A stretch of DNA of 64,000 nt, taken from NCBI GenBank assembly GCA_050291465.1, contig JBNKJV010000001.1:124001-188000 (forward strand). The letters are read 5' to 3'. This document shows positions 8,680 to 17,324 of the stretch, one piece after another. Position numbers and translations under genes: made by a program. The stretch's first letter is position 1. Every line of letters begins with the position of its first letter. Source of the DNA: CBFDBF01 sp050291465 (GTDB lineage Bacteria > Pseudomonadota > Gammaproteobacteria > Chromatiales > Chromatiaceae). The notes below the pieces were generated by a model. The model saw only the letters and a program-made list of their open reading frames with translations, did no database searches and was not told the origin of the DNA.

Positions 8680-9528
8680 TTATCTGTTTATCCCTATCAG
8701 CGCCTTTTCCCTGCGCAATATTACCGGCAAATCAACCCCTAATGGAATAATTCCTTCCAGAACCGCTTTTTTGCCCCGAAGCAGTCCGGCCAGAAGATTA
8801 TCCTCGTAATATTCCGGGTCGCACTGCAAAAGGCTGTGAACAGCGTCGGCGCTTTCCGCATGACCTTGCGCCGTGTACCAGTTGTTCGCCAGACAGTGCG
8901 TATGATGGCTTACATGCACGATCTGTATATATGCCGATAATATTGAATCCGCAAAGATCTCCTGTAACCCATATTCATCCCGCCAGTCCTGCATATGCGC
9001 CAGATCAGGGGCCAGGTAAAATCCCTGCTCCTGCGTCAAAAGCTGCCTGAAATGGTCCGGGTGAGTGGCAAAAACCTTATCTTTCCCCATCAGCTCGAGA
9101 TGAATACGCGCCTCAGGCAAGGCCTCCCTCAGCAAACCCAGACGCTGCTTTGCGTCCTTATATAGATAGTCGCCATGTACGACAATATCCGAACAACCAA
9201 GTTTTTTGCGAGCAATATCCAAATCACGCAAAGCGGATACTACTTCGCCGTCCGTTGCGGTTTCACACCAATTCCCGCTGAACAGATCGGTATGCAGACA
9301 ATGTTGTGGGTAGGCACCAAGGAATTCCAGGTGTTCGTCTTTTATCCCATCGGCCAACACCCGACCGCCGCGTGGATCTACATAGATATCGAAACCGCCC
9401 ACGTCGACAGACCCGAGCCCGCGGATCAAATCCAGACTCAAAAGCGGATCATAATGCGGAAGCCAAAAATAAAAACTCGCGGTACTTAAGAGTACGCTCG
9501 GCGGATTGTTATTCTCGTCAATCGACAT
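8680..9528 (-). CDS. Xylose-isomerase-like TIM-barrel protein, unknown function
   Basis: 282 aa. The pattern of strand-end motifs fits the AP-endonuclease-2/xylose-isomerase-like barrel: LHTDLFSGNW, IVVHGDYLY, IHLELMGKD, LAPDLAHMQDW and VHVSHHTH. The His, Glu and Asp residues at these ends would form a divalent metal site. Members include sugar epimerases, isomerases and endonuclease IV. The position, between two NeuB-family synthases and 50 nt upstream of the divergent one, suggests it isomerises or epimerises a sugar precursor (inference). It is not one of the known pseudaminic, legionaminic or sialic acid enzymes. There is no signal peptide. I do not recognise a closer family. Confidence 0.6.
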   Translation of the reverse strand: MSIDENNNPPSVLLSTASFYFWLPHYDPLLSLDLIRGLGSVDVGGFDIYVDPRGGRVLADGIKDEHLEFLGAYPQHCLHTDLFSGNWCETATDGEVVSALRDLDIARKKLGCSDIVVHGDYLYKDAKQRLGLLREALPEARIHLELMGKDKVFATHPDHFRQLLTQEQGFYLAPDLAHMQDWRDEYGLQEIFADSILSAYIQIVHVSHHTHCLANNWYTAQGHAESADAVHSLLQCDPEYYEDNLLAGLLRGKKAVLEGIIPLGVDLPVILRREKALIGINR

Positions 9529-9671
9529 AAAGGATACGCTTCAAGGATATGGGGTGCCGTTATATGTAGATACACTTATTAGCAAACATGACTCGTTGAG
9601 GATATCTTTCGCTTATCTGCGTGATGCCGAAAGGGGAGATACGTTCTAATGATCACAAATATCCCGGATGT

Positions 9672-10724
9672 TCATTCCACGTATTCCCATTTCAATGCCG
9701 TGCCTCTTGGCAAATCCACCTTCGCGGAACGCCCCAACAGTTCGGAAAAATGCCTGGGAGGCAATCCATAGCCGGGCCTTATGCGTCTTATATTATCCTC
9801 GGTAAACCTCTCCCCCGCCTTTATATCTTCCACGACATAAATAGAACGCCGGAATTTCGCATTTTCCTTTTCCGCCTCCTTCCGTTCATAGCCCGCGCAT
9901 CCCAACGCCTTCCACACGGCTTCCGCCTGGCCGCACAGCTCACCAAGCTCCCCGGGCTCCAGTGAGAATTCGCTGTCCGGGCCTTTATCTTCCCTGCTCA
10001 GGGTTACATGTTTTTCTATAACGCAGGCGCCCAACGCCACGCCCGCCGCCGAAACGATGGTTCCCAGGGTATGATCGGAGATCCCTGAAACAACCCCGAA
10101 TTTCGCGGCCAGATCAGGTATTGTCTTCAGATTCGCCTGATCAACCGGCGTCGGGTATCCGCTCACGCAGTGCAGCAATATAAGATCCTCGCAGCCCCCA
10201 CCTCTGGCGGCATCCACCGCCGCCGCTATCTCCTCATAACTCGCCATCCCGGTTGAAATCAGCATCGGCTTTTTTGTTTTTGCCACGTAATCAATGAGAG
10301 GCAGATCAACGGCCTCAAAGGAGGCTATCTTATAGGCGGGCGCGTTCAGATCTTCCAACAAATCCACGGCCGACTCGTCGAACGGGGTGCTAAAACAGGT
10401 TATACCGATTTTACGACTGAATTCGAATATATCCTTATGCCATTCATAAGGCGTATGGGCCTGCTGATATAGCCCATAAAGACTGTACCCATCCCACAAA
10501 CCGCCGCGAACCATGAAATCCTCACCGTTGCAATCGATGGTCATGGTATCAGCCGTATAGGTTTGTATCTTCACCGCGGCCGCCCCGGCGGACTTCATCA
10601 CCCTGACGGTTTCCAACGCCCTGTCCAGGCTGCCGTTATGGTTGGCGGAAAGCTCGGCGATTACGTAGGGCGGATATCCCGCACCTATCTTCCTTCCAGC
10701 AATTTCGATTTCGCGCTTAGCCAT
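9672..10724 (-). CDS. pseI: Pseudaminic acid synthase PseI
   Basis: 350 aa, normal for PseI. It condenses 2,4-diacetamido-2,4,6-trideoxy-L-altrose with phosphoenolpyruvate to form pseudaminic acid. Canonical motifs are all present: AELSANHNGS (23-32), FSTPFDES, STGMAS, CVSGYPTP, ISDHTLG with metal ligand H218, and IEKHVTL with H239. A C-terminal SAF domain starts near residue 290 (FRRSIYVVEDIKAGE) and contains RPGYGLPP. It lies 8 nt downstream of the PseG-PseH fusion gene. The 143-nt gap after it, before the TIM-barrel gene, may hold an internal promoter, but no clear one was seen. The intact His pair contrasts with the neighbouring divergent copy. Confidence 0.92.
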   Translation of the reverse strand: MAKREIEIAGRKIGAGYPPYVIAELSANHNGSLDRALETVRVMKSAGAAAVKIQTYTADTMTIDCNGEDFMVRGGLWDGYSLYGLYQQAHTPYEWHKDIFEFSRKIGITCFSTPFDESAVDLLEDLNAPAYKIASFEAVDLPLIDYVAKTKKPMLISTGMASYEEIAAAVDAARGGGCEDLILLHCVSGYPTPVDQANLKTIPDLAAKFGVVSGISDHTLGTIVSAAGVALGACVIEKHVTLSREDKGPDSEFSLEPGELGELCGQAEAVWKALGCAGYERKEAEKENAKFRRSIYVVEDIKAGERFTEDNIRRIRPGYGLPPRHFSELLGRSAKVDLPRGTALKWEYVE

Positions 10725-10732
10725 ATTTCAAT

Positions 10733-12286
10733 TCAATCCGATTTCCAGACGAAAATATCTTCCTGTTCGCGAACAAATCCGGCTTTATTAAACAAAGCAA
10801 GCGAAGCATCATTTTGCGGAAGTATCTCCGCGATTAACAAATTCCCGGAAAAAACCCTTTGCGCAATCCGCAAAGCACAGGAAGCGATCCCCAGTCGAAA
10901 TTTCGAAGGCGCTATATAGATAGATATCAGCAGGCCATCGTCGTCGCCGACACCATGCCGGCCATCCAACCTGATAACACCCGAGGGCTCGCCCTCGTGC
11001 TCAATCATCCATATATAACTTGAGGGATTGGATATTTTCTCCTGAAGCCAGCTCAGATGCCCTGAAAATTCCGGCTTATCGGTATTATTCGCATATCTCC
11101 TTGTTTCCGGCAGATTCTGCCATTCAAACAACAGGTGCGCATCGTCAATAGTGACATCTCTGACCGTGACCTTCCCACCGTCATGCGCATATACCGGAAA
11201 CATTCCCAATAGCACTCTTCCGATCCCCAGGCCGTCACAGATACCGAATGCCGTGTTTGACACCTTTCCCATCAGTTCCTTGTTTCCTGCCAGACCCAGG
11301 ATAGCTTCGGACAGGGACGCTTGCGTAACAGAATCAAATGTACCGACATCCACTAACGCCCCGATATCCGAAAGCGCGCGCAACACCTGTCTCTGATTTG
11401 ATGCCATTCCAATCGTGATGGCAGGCAATCCGAGACAACACCTCTCCCATGACGCGCTCCCGCCGCCACCGATTGCGAGATCCGCCCCCAACATCAGCTC
11501 CGCCATATCCTTAACATCCGAGTGCACCGTGACCGTCATTTCGCATACCGAGGAAATCTTTTTTATCTCCTCAAGGTGCGGCGCGGCCCCGTTTAAGACA
11601 ACATCGACAACCGGCGGATCCTCCCAATCTATTTCATTCAGCGCCTTTACAACCAACGCGGTTATATTGTTGGAATCCATACCCCCCATAAACACCAGAA
11701 TACGACCGATCTTTTCCGCCGCTTTGCGCCTGACGAAGGCCTGCTCTCTATTCTGAAAAAACTCCGGCCTCAAAAGAGCGTACTTCGAACCCAGCAGAAG
11801 TTCGGTACCCGGTTGAATAAAATCAGAATACTCCTCCGGGCTACGCCCATATGTCTGATCCAGCAGAACATCACAGTCGGAATTTCTATCCGCCAGATCG
11901 TCAATCACCATCAACCTGTCGGTATGCGGTCGCAGTGCCTCGTGCCATCTATCATCGATTCCATAATGATCCACAATCAGCCAATCGACAGTGCCCCCTT
12001 CGATAACACGGATGGTATCGTTCACATCGTCCAGCCACGACACGCCCAGCCACTCCGTATGGCGCGGATCACTCTTCTGACGCTCTATAGGAGACTCGGG
12101 AGAAGGAAGCAAGGTGCAGCGATACCCTCTTTCCCGGATAGTTGGCAGCATATGTCCCTGGAACTCCCGACAGATAAAATGAATATCCGCCCCCTGCATA
12201 TGCAACTTATCAGCCAGAGTTATACAACGCATAACATGCCCGGAGCCTATCTGCACCGATGCATCCACACGGAAAACAACATTCAA
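10733..12286 (-). CDS. pseG: PseG-PseH fusion: UDP-sugar hydrolase plus N-acetyltransferase
   Basis: 517 aa with two domains. Residues 1 to ~345 are PseG: VDASVQIGSGHVMRC at the N-terminus, then GGGGSASWERC in the C-terminal Rossmann domain. PseG is a GT-B-fold hydrolase that removes UDP from UDP-2,4-diacetamido-trideoxy-altropyranose. Residues ~355-517 are a GNAT acetyltransferase (VRDVTIDDAHLLFEWQN near the start, LFNKAGFVREQE near the end), matching PseH, which acetylates the 4-amino group. Separate proteins are more usual, so one chain would carry two non-consecutive or adjacent steps. The start is TTG at 12286, overlapping the pseF stop by 4 nt, with a GGGGGAG Shine-Dalgarno sequence upstream. 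Confidence 0.88.
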   Translation of the reverse strand: MNVVFRVDASVQIGSGHVMRCITLADKLHMQGADIHFICREFQGHMLPTIRERGYRCTLLPSPESPIERQKSDPRHTEWLGVSWLDDVNDTIRVIEGGTVDWLIVDHYGIDDRWHEALRPHTDRLMVIDDLADRNSDCDVLLDQTYGRSPEEYSDFIQPGTELLLGSKYALLRPEFFQNREQAFVRRKAAEKIGRILVFMGGMDSNNITALVVKALNEIDWEDPPVVDVVLNGAAPHLEEIKKISSVCEMTVTVHSDVKDMAELMLGADLAIGGGGSASWERCCLGLPAITIGMASNQRQVLRALSDIGALVDVGTFDSVTQASLSEAILGLAGNKELMGKVSNTAFGICDGLGIGRVLLGMFPVYAHDGGKVTVRDVTIDDAHLLFEWQNLPETRRYANNTDKPEFSGHLSWLQEKISNPSSYIWMIEHEGEPSGVIRLDGRHGVGDDDGLLISIYIAPSKFRLGIASCALRIAQRVFSGNLLIAEILPQNDASLALFNKAGFVREQEDIFVWKSD

Positions 12287-12987
12287 TGTGTTAACTCCCC
12301 CGCCTCAATCAGCGCGGAAAACATGAGTTCCGCCCGTTTCCAGTCCTCCGGCGTATCAATATCCTGGACCAAATGGCGTGGGAGCAATACGGGTAACGAC
12401 TCAGGGGAGAAGATTGGGATATCGCCGAGAAACGCTTCCGCCCTTCCCCAATAAAACTGACCCGCATCATGATAGGCTTCTTCCAGGTCCTGCGATCGGG
12501 CCACGATGTTCTCCGGCCAGATCGCCTCGACAAGCCCTTCGGAATTGATGCGGACGGCCCGCTGTATCGGGAAGGGGTAGGAGGTCACGGAAAACGCAAA
12601 AGATTTTCCGCGATCAAGCAGTTGCTCAAGCCCGGACCTCAGAAACTCGACCTGCAGAAAAGGCGCCGTCGCATAGATACAGCAGGCAAAGGATACCGAT
12701 TCCCCCCGCTCTTCAAACCACTCAATGGCATGCTTGACGACAGCATTGGTTCCGGTGAATTCGTCCGCCAGCTCCGGCGGACGCATAAACGGTATTTCAG
12801 CTCCGTGCTCCCTGGATATGGAGGCAATCTCAGCATCGTCGGTTGAGACGATAACGCGGTCAAACAACCCCGATCGAACGGCCACATCGATAGGCCAGGC
12901 GATAATCGGCTTCCCCGCAAAAACCTTGATATTTTTTCCGGGTATTCGCTTACTACCCCCCCGCGCTGGGATTACGGCGATCTTCAT
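12283..12987 (-). CDS. pseF: Pseudaminic acid cytidylyltransferase PseF
   Basis: 234 aa. It transfers CMP from CTP to pseudaminic acid. IPARGGSKRIPGKN at residues 6-19 is the CTP-binding signature, and QDIDTPEDW near residue 212 holds the metal-binding Asp residues. ATAPFLQ and SYPFPIQRA are typical of PseF rather than NeuA. The gene overlaps pseC by 4 nt upstream and the pseGH fusion by 4 nt downstream. This makes it the cognate activating enzyme for the PseI product, while the second cytidylyltransferase at 6867-7550 pairs with the divergent synthase. Confidence 0.9.
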   Translation of the reverse strand: MKIAVIPARGGSKRIPGKNIKVFAGKPIIAWPIDVAVRSGLFDRVIVSTDDAEIASISREHGAEIPFMRPPELADEFTGTNAVVKHAIEWFEERGESVSFACCIYATAPFLQVEFLRSGLEQLLDRGKSFAFSVTSYPFPIQRAVRINSEGLVEAIWPENIVARSQDLEEAYHDAGQFYWGRAEAFLGDIPIFSPESLPVLLPRHLVQDIDTPEDWKRAELMFSALIEAGELTH

Positions 12988-14141
12988 TTAAGACTGGCCT
13001 CAAGTGCGGCAACCACTTTCTTGATATCGCTTGCCGAAAGATCAGGATACAGGGGAAGCGTAATCGCCTCATTGTAGTATTTATCCGCCTCAGGATACCC
13101 CCCTTGACCAAATCCCATCTGCCGGTAAAAGGGTTGCGCATACACGGGAATATAGTGAAGATTCACCCCAATACCCTGCGCGCGAAGGGCGGTGAAGATC
13201 TCCCTATGCGTTCCTCCCGTTGGTCTCGATCCGACACGAATCACATAAAGGTGCATCCCTGAATATTTATCCGGAGACCTGTACGGCAACTGTATAGAAA
13301 GCCTGGAAAGCATCTCGTCATATTGATCGGCAATCCGATGCCGCTTTGAAACAACCTCGTCTATCCTTTTAAGCTGGCTGATACCCAACGCTGCCTGTAT
13401 ATCCGTCAGGCGATAATTAAACCCGAGCATTACCTGTTGGTAGTACCACGGACCATCCGGGTCATGGGTCATCAATTCCGTGTCCCGCGTTATCCCGTGC
13501 TCCCGGAGCAATGCCATCTTTTTGGCCAATTCCTCATTGTTTGTAGCGGCAACCCCCCCTTCACCCGTGGTGATCGTCTTAACCGGATGAAAGCTGAAAA
13601 CGGTGATATCGCTGAAACGGCAGCTGCCGATGGGTTCATCCTTGTATTTTCCGCCGATTGCATGGCAGGCGTCTTCAATAACATGAAAACCGTACTCTTT
13701 CGAAAGCGCATGGATTTCTTCCATATCACAGGACAATCCACACAAATGAACCGCCACCAGAACCTTCGGCAGCCGCCCGTTTTCTCTGGCCAGCTCCAAT
13801 TTTTCCTTAAGGCGTGGGATACTTATATTCCAGGTTTGAGGGTCGATATCGACAAAATCAATACCGGCCCCGCAGTAAACTCCGCAATTGGCCGAGGCGA
13901 CAAAGGTGATGGGCGACGTCCACAACCAGTCACCTTCGCCCACACCCAACGCCAGGCAGGCAATATGTAGCGCGGCGGTCCCGCTGGATACCGCGACGGC
14001 GTGGCGGGCCCCCGTGTAGTCACAGATCGCCCGTTCAAACCTCGGAACCATCGGGCCCTGGGTGAGAAAATCGGATGTCAGCGCCTCTATTACAGCCTGT
14101 ACATCCTCTTCGGTGATATTCTGACGACCATAAGGGATCAT
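12984..14141 (-). CDS. pseC: UDP-4-amino-4,6-dideoxy-N-acetyl-altrosamine transaminase PseC
   Basis: 385 aa, DegT/DnrJ/EryC1 aminotransferase family, fold type I PLP enzyme. FSFHPVKTITTGEGG carries the PLP lysine, SSGTAALH binds the cofactor phosphate, and VIEDACHAIGG holds the ring-contacting Asp. It aminates the 4-keto sugar made by PseB, using glutamate as donor. The start ATG overlaps the stop of the Pse-associated methyltransferase by 4 nt, and pseF follows with another 4-nt overlap. Sequence and context both support the Pse assignment over other sugar aminotransferases. Confidence 0.92.
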   Translation of the reverse strand: MIPYGRQNITEEDVQAVIEALTSDFLTQGPMVPRFERAICDYTGARHAVAVSSGTAALHIACLALGVGEGDWLWTSPITFVASANCGVYCGAGIDFVDIDPQTWNISIPRLKEKLELARENGRLPKVLVAVHLCGLSCDMEEIHALSKEYGFHVIEDACHAIGGKYKDEPIGSCRFSDITVFSFHPVKTITTGEGGVAATNNEELAKKMALLREHGITRDTELMTHDPDGPWYYQQVMLGFNYRLTDIQAALGISQLKRIDEVVSKRHRIADQYDEMLSRLSIQLPYRSPDKYSGMHLYVIRVGSRPTGGTHREIFTALRAQGIGVNLHYIPVYAQPFYRQMGFGQGGYPEADKYYNEAITLPLYPDLSASDIKKVVAALEASLK

Positions 14142-14755
14142 GATTTCTTTAATACAAACCAGCTTATGTCATCCTGTGGAAATACCGGATCTTTATGGTA
14201 AACAAAACCATAGTCAACCAACACCAGATCCTGATAGAGATCCAGCATCTCCCCCGCAAAATCCCTTTTAAAAAGACGCCCTGAATGCCCCCGGTAGCTG
14301 AGCTCAACAGGCGTGGGATTATAGTACTCGGCAACACAGATGTATTTATTTGAATAATCGTATAAGCGACGATAAACCTGATTCAGATAATCCGGGTTGA
14401 TGTGTATAAGCACACCCTTGGTGAAAGTGAGATCAAATTTCTGCTCCAGCTCAACCTCCAGGATTGAATCCGTGAAAACCTGAGCCTCCCCCCACTCTCT
14501 CAATACCTCCGCCGCTGTCTGATTTATCTCCACACCCGCCAACTCACAATCAGGCAACAACCGGCGTAGCGCCCGCAGGTTCATCCCTATATTGCATCCC
14601 AACTCCAGGACGGATGAGATCGGGCCGGTACTCTCCACAATTTTCGAGAATAGTGAAATATTGGCCGCCAGCAGCCCTTCGCTTTCATTTCTGCCTATAT
14701 AGTCGTCGCCAAAGGCTCCGCTCCAGAACTCTTCCTGCTCTGTTTTCATATTCAT
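14138..14755 (-). CDS. Pseudaminic acid biosynthesis-associated methyltransferase
   Basis: 205 aa. VLELGCNIGMNLRAL is SAM motif I, and the surrounding sequence (EEFWSGAFGDDYIGRN at the start, FTKGVLIHINPDYL in the middle, VAEYYNPTPVE) fits the family found next to pseudaminic acid genes and annotated as a Pse-associated methylase. The methylated position is not known from sequence. Two of the family's typical neighbours flank it, pseC with a 4-nt overlap and the N-acetyl sugar amidotransferase with a 6-nt gap, so its product probably acts on a Pse intermediate or on the finished sugar. Confidence 0.85.
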   Translation of the reverse strand: MNMKTEQEEFWSGAFGDDYIGRNESEGLLAANISLFSKIVESTGPISSVLELGCNIGMNLRALRRLLPDCELAGVEINQTAAEVLREWGEAQVFTDSILEVELEQKFDLTFTKGVLIHINPDYLNQVYRRLYDYSNKYICVAEYYNPTPVELSYRGHSGRLFKRDFAGEMLDLYQDLVLVDYGFVYHKDPVFPQDDISWFVLKKS

Positions 14756-14761
14756 TCCACC

Positions 14762-15892
14762 TTATACCCGTTCAAAGCGAAGAACCCACTCGCCGTTACT
14801 GTCCTTCTCGAATAAATCCTGGTTCACAAAACTATCCATGACTTCGTCATATTCTTCCCTGTCAATTCCAAGATATTCACAAAGCGCAACAACATTATTC
14901 TCGTCAACTTCTCCGTCCAGGCGCTTGGCAATCTCCAGCGCTTCACCGCGTTCCAGACGACCATTCCTTATTTCTATATTCAATTGATCCGTAGCACGGC
15001 CATATCCGTACTTCAGGTACTTGACCCTTTCCCTGATATCGATATACCTCATATCGCAGTTTTCGTAGTCCACCCAGGAACCTTTTGGAGCTTCCGGCAG
15101 GGACTTCCAGCCGAGCTTCCTTACCAGTTCGGTATGAACAGAGGCATCCCATTTGTAAAAATAGCCGTAAAAGGTTCCAAGAACACCCGCGTCATGCATC
15201 TCCTCGTCCGTGGGAAACTGCAGCATCTGCAAATCTTTAAGGGTGATTTCCTCATCCACCATATCTTCTTCACGCAACCCGCGCATCAAACCGAATTCCT
15301 GGCGCCATCTCCTGTCCATAATCATATTATCGCGACTCTGTTCCGGACCGCCGTACTCAAATTGCGGATTCTCCCCAAAAACAATCAATGGGATTCTGAA
15401 CTTGACGGCAAAGTGGAACGGAACCGTATATATCCCCACATGATTAACCCAATAGTGGTCACCGACGATCTCAAATCCTTTTTTCACAAGGCGCTGAACC
15501 ACTTTCGGGTTAAGCGTAAAATGAACATGATCAACACCAATGGAACGCAAGACCTCCAGATTGTGAAATCCTGTCTCGGTCTGATCAAATTGATCGAAAG
15601 TTACGGCAAGCGGATTCATCCCATGGATTATCTTCATCGCGTACACTTGCCAGGTGCTGTCCTTTCCACCACTAACCGGAACAATACAATCATATCCTCC
15701 GCCGGCCCGTGACTTCGCATCGGCGATCACCTTCTGAAACTCAGCGGCCCGAGCATCCCAATCAACCGCCGCCTCCAAGCCGTGCTTTCTCTCGGCGGAA
15801 CGGCAGGCGTCGCATACCCCTTCATCATCAAAATAGAGATCCGGCTTGGTCTCGGGAAACAGGCATCGTTTGCAATATCTAATTGCCGTCAT
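14762..15892 (-). CDS. N-acetyl sugar amidotransferase (PseA/WbpG family)
   Basis: 376 aa. The N-terminal CKRCLFPETKPD and CDAC form a Cys-rich motif, and PVSGGKDSTWQVY at about residues 73-85 is the PP-loop that activates the substrate with ATP. The family converts an N-acetyl into an acetamidino group; PseA in Campylobacter and WbpG in Pseudomonas are named examples. Ammonia is supplied by a HisH-type glutaminase through a HisF-type partner, and both genes are immediately upstream (the HisF-like gene overlaps by 4 nt). The sugar is therefore predicted to carry an acetamidino group, probably Pse5Ac7Am or a relative (inference). Confidence 0.88.
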   Translation of the reverse strand: MTAIRYCKRCLFPETKPDLYFDDEGVCDACRSAERKHGLEAAVDWDARAAEFQKVIADAKSRAGGGYDCIVPVSGGKDSTWQVYAMKIIHGMNPLAVTFDQFDQTETGFHNLEVLRSIGVDHVHFTLNPKVVQRLVKKGFEIVGDHYWVNHVGIYTVPFHFAVKFRIPLIVFGENPQFEYGGPEQSRDNMIMDRRWRQEFGLMRGLREEDMVDEEITLKDLQMLQFPTDEEMHDAGVLGTFYGYFYKWDASVHTELVRKLGWKSLPEAPKGSWVDYENCDMRYIDIRERVKYLKYGYGRATDQLNIEIRNGRLERGEALEIAKRLDGEVDENNVVALCEYLGIDREEYDEVMDSFVNQDLFEKDSNGEWVLRFERV

Positions 15893-16641
15893 AGCATTCT
15901 CACTTCAATCCCCGCATCATGCATGTGCTTTTTCAGGGTAATTATGCTCTCTCCCACCCAGTAAAAAATACTGCCCGCGGCAACAGCGGCCGCTCCGTTC
16001 TTAACGACCGCCACGCAATCCTCTTTTCTGCCGCATCCACCTGCCGCCACTACCGGCACATCAACCTCTTTTGTGAGCATCTCCACCAGATCAAGATCAT
16101 ATCCCTCCATGACCCCGTCACGATCGATCGAATTCAATATGATCTCGCCGGCACCGAAATTGACCGCTCTCTTTGCCGCTTCAATCGCCGAGACCGGCTG
16201 AGCAACCGTACCGGAATGAGAGACGGCAACATACTCCCCATCCTGCCGCCTGACATCGAGAGAAAACACAACGGCCTGCGATCCATATTTTCCGGCAATG
16301 GTCGACAACAACTCGGGATCCTTGTAAAAGGCGGAATTAACAACGACCTTATCCGCCCCAGAGAGAAAAAGCGTATCCGCGCCTTTCAGATCATTAATTC
16401 CGCCGCCAATCGCAAGAGGCATTACGCATTGCTTCGCCAGCCGCTTAATTAACGATTCGTTAATTCTCCCTTTTGCGGTCGCCTCAATATCAACGATCAC
16501 CATCTCATCCGCCATACGGCTGGAAAACACCTTTACGTTCGTGATCGCGTCCCCGACCATGCGCGCATCCTGAAAACGCACGGTCTTCACTACCGAATTC
16601 CCTTTCAGAAGAAGAATGGGGATGATCCTGGTCTTCAGCAT
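15889..16641 (-). CDS. HisF-like ammonia-channel subunit of the sugar amidotransferase
   Basis: 250 aa, TIM barrel of the HisF type with the usual phosphate-binding motifs (AIGGGIND, AAGGCG). True HisF has catalytic Asp residues at 11 and 130. Here the N-terminus reads RIIPILLLKG, so position 11 is Leu. The second Asp appears kept (FSLDVRR). This argues against imidazole-glycerol-phosphate synthesis and for the dedicated HisF2-type role of passing ammonia to the neighbouring N-acetyl sugar amidotransferase. It overlaps that gene by 4 nt and follows the HisH-like gene by 3 nt. A separate true hisF would be expected in the genome. Confidence 0.85.
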   Translation of the reverse strand: MLKTRIIPILLLKGNSVVKTVRFQDARMVGDAITNVKVFSSRMADEMVIVDIEATAKGRINESLIKRLAKQCVMPLAIGGGINDLKGADTLFLSGADKVVVNSAFYKDPELLSTIAGKYGSQAVVFSLDVRRQDGEYVAVSHSGTVAQPVSAIEAAKRAVNFGAGEIILNSIDRDGVMEGYDLDLVEMLTKEVDVPVVAAGGCGRKEDCVAVVKNGAAAVAAGSIFYWVGESIITLKKHMHDAGIEVRML

Positions 16642-16644
16642 CGC

Positions 16645-17286
16645 CTACTCATCGAGCACAAGAAAATTATTGAGCATCTTCAGGCCTACGGTCTGGCTTT
16701 TCTCCGGATGGAACTGCATGCCGTAGATTTTGTCTTTCCGAAAACCGGCGACTATATCCGTGCCACAGAAATCCGTATACACGATATCTATTTCTTCCTT
16801 CGGCACAGCCTGGTAGCTATGCACGAAGTAGAACGACGAGCCTTGTTCAATTCCATCAAATAGCTCGATGAAGTCAAAACCTTCGCCATAAACCTCATTC
16901 CAACCGATGTGAGGGATGCGGCATCCGTCAGCAACGGACGCATCAAGCCTTTTGACACCGCCGGACACCAATCCCAGCCCATCCGTCCGGCCACCCTCTT
17001 CACCGTAGGTGAGAAGCAACTGCATCCCCAGACAGATGCCCAACAGATATCCGCCATTTTCCACGTGGGCACGTATGAATTGGGCAAACCCGGTGGAATA
17101 CAGCTTCTCCATACCTTCCTTAAAGGCCCCGACACCGGGAAGGATTATCTTTTCAACACCTTCCAGATCGCCCGGATTCCCGGCCATCACAACGTCGCAC
17201 TGTAATCCTTTAAGCGCATTCTGTACGGAAAAAAGATTGCCGACGCCGTAATCGATAACGCCGACTGTCGGTTTGGTTTCATTCAT
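16645..17286 (-). CDS. HisH-like glutaminase subunit of the sugar amidotransferase
   Basis: 213 aa from ATG at 17286; a longer TTG-initiated reading (to 17328) adds a Tyr/Leu-rich tail unlike the family, so the ATG, which puts MNETKPTVGVIDYGVGN at the start, is preferred. It is a class I glutamine amidotransferase: GICLGMQLLL holds the nucleophilic Cys and FHPEKSQ the His and Glu of the triad. It should hydrolyse glutamine and hand ammonia to the HisF-like barrel. The pair is placed between pseB and the N-acetyl sugar amidotransferase, so it serves amidine formation and not histidine synthesis (inference, supported by the altered HisF). Confidence 0.85.
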   Translation of the reverse strand: MNETKPTVGVIDYGVGNLFSVQNALKGLQCDVVMAGNPGDLEGVEKIILPGVGAFKEGMEKLYSTGFAQFIRAHVENGGYLLGICLGMQLLLTYGEEGGRTDGLGLVSGGVKRLDASVADGCRIPHIGWNEVYGEGFDFIELFDGIEQGSSFYFVHSYQAVPKEEIDIVYTDFCGTDIVAGFRKDKIYGMQFHPEKSQTVGLKMLNNFLVLDE

Positions 17287-17324
17287 GGCGTAACAAATAT
17301 AAAGGTAAAGGAATATCCACCGCC

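Noticed and set aside
15889..17286. HisF/HisH as part of a histidine operon
   Set aside because: HisF has lost catalytic Asp11, and the neighbours are an N-acetyl sugar amidotransferase and pse genes, so sugar amidination fits better.
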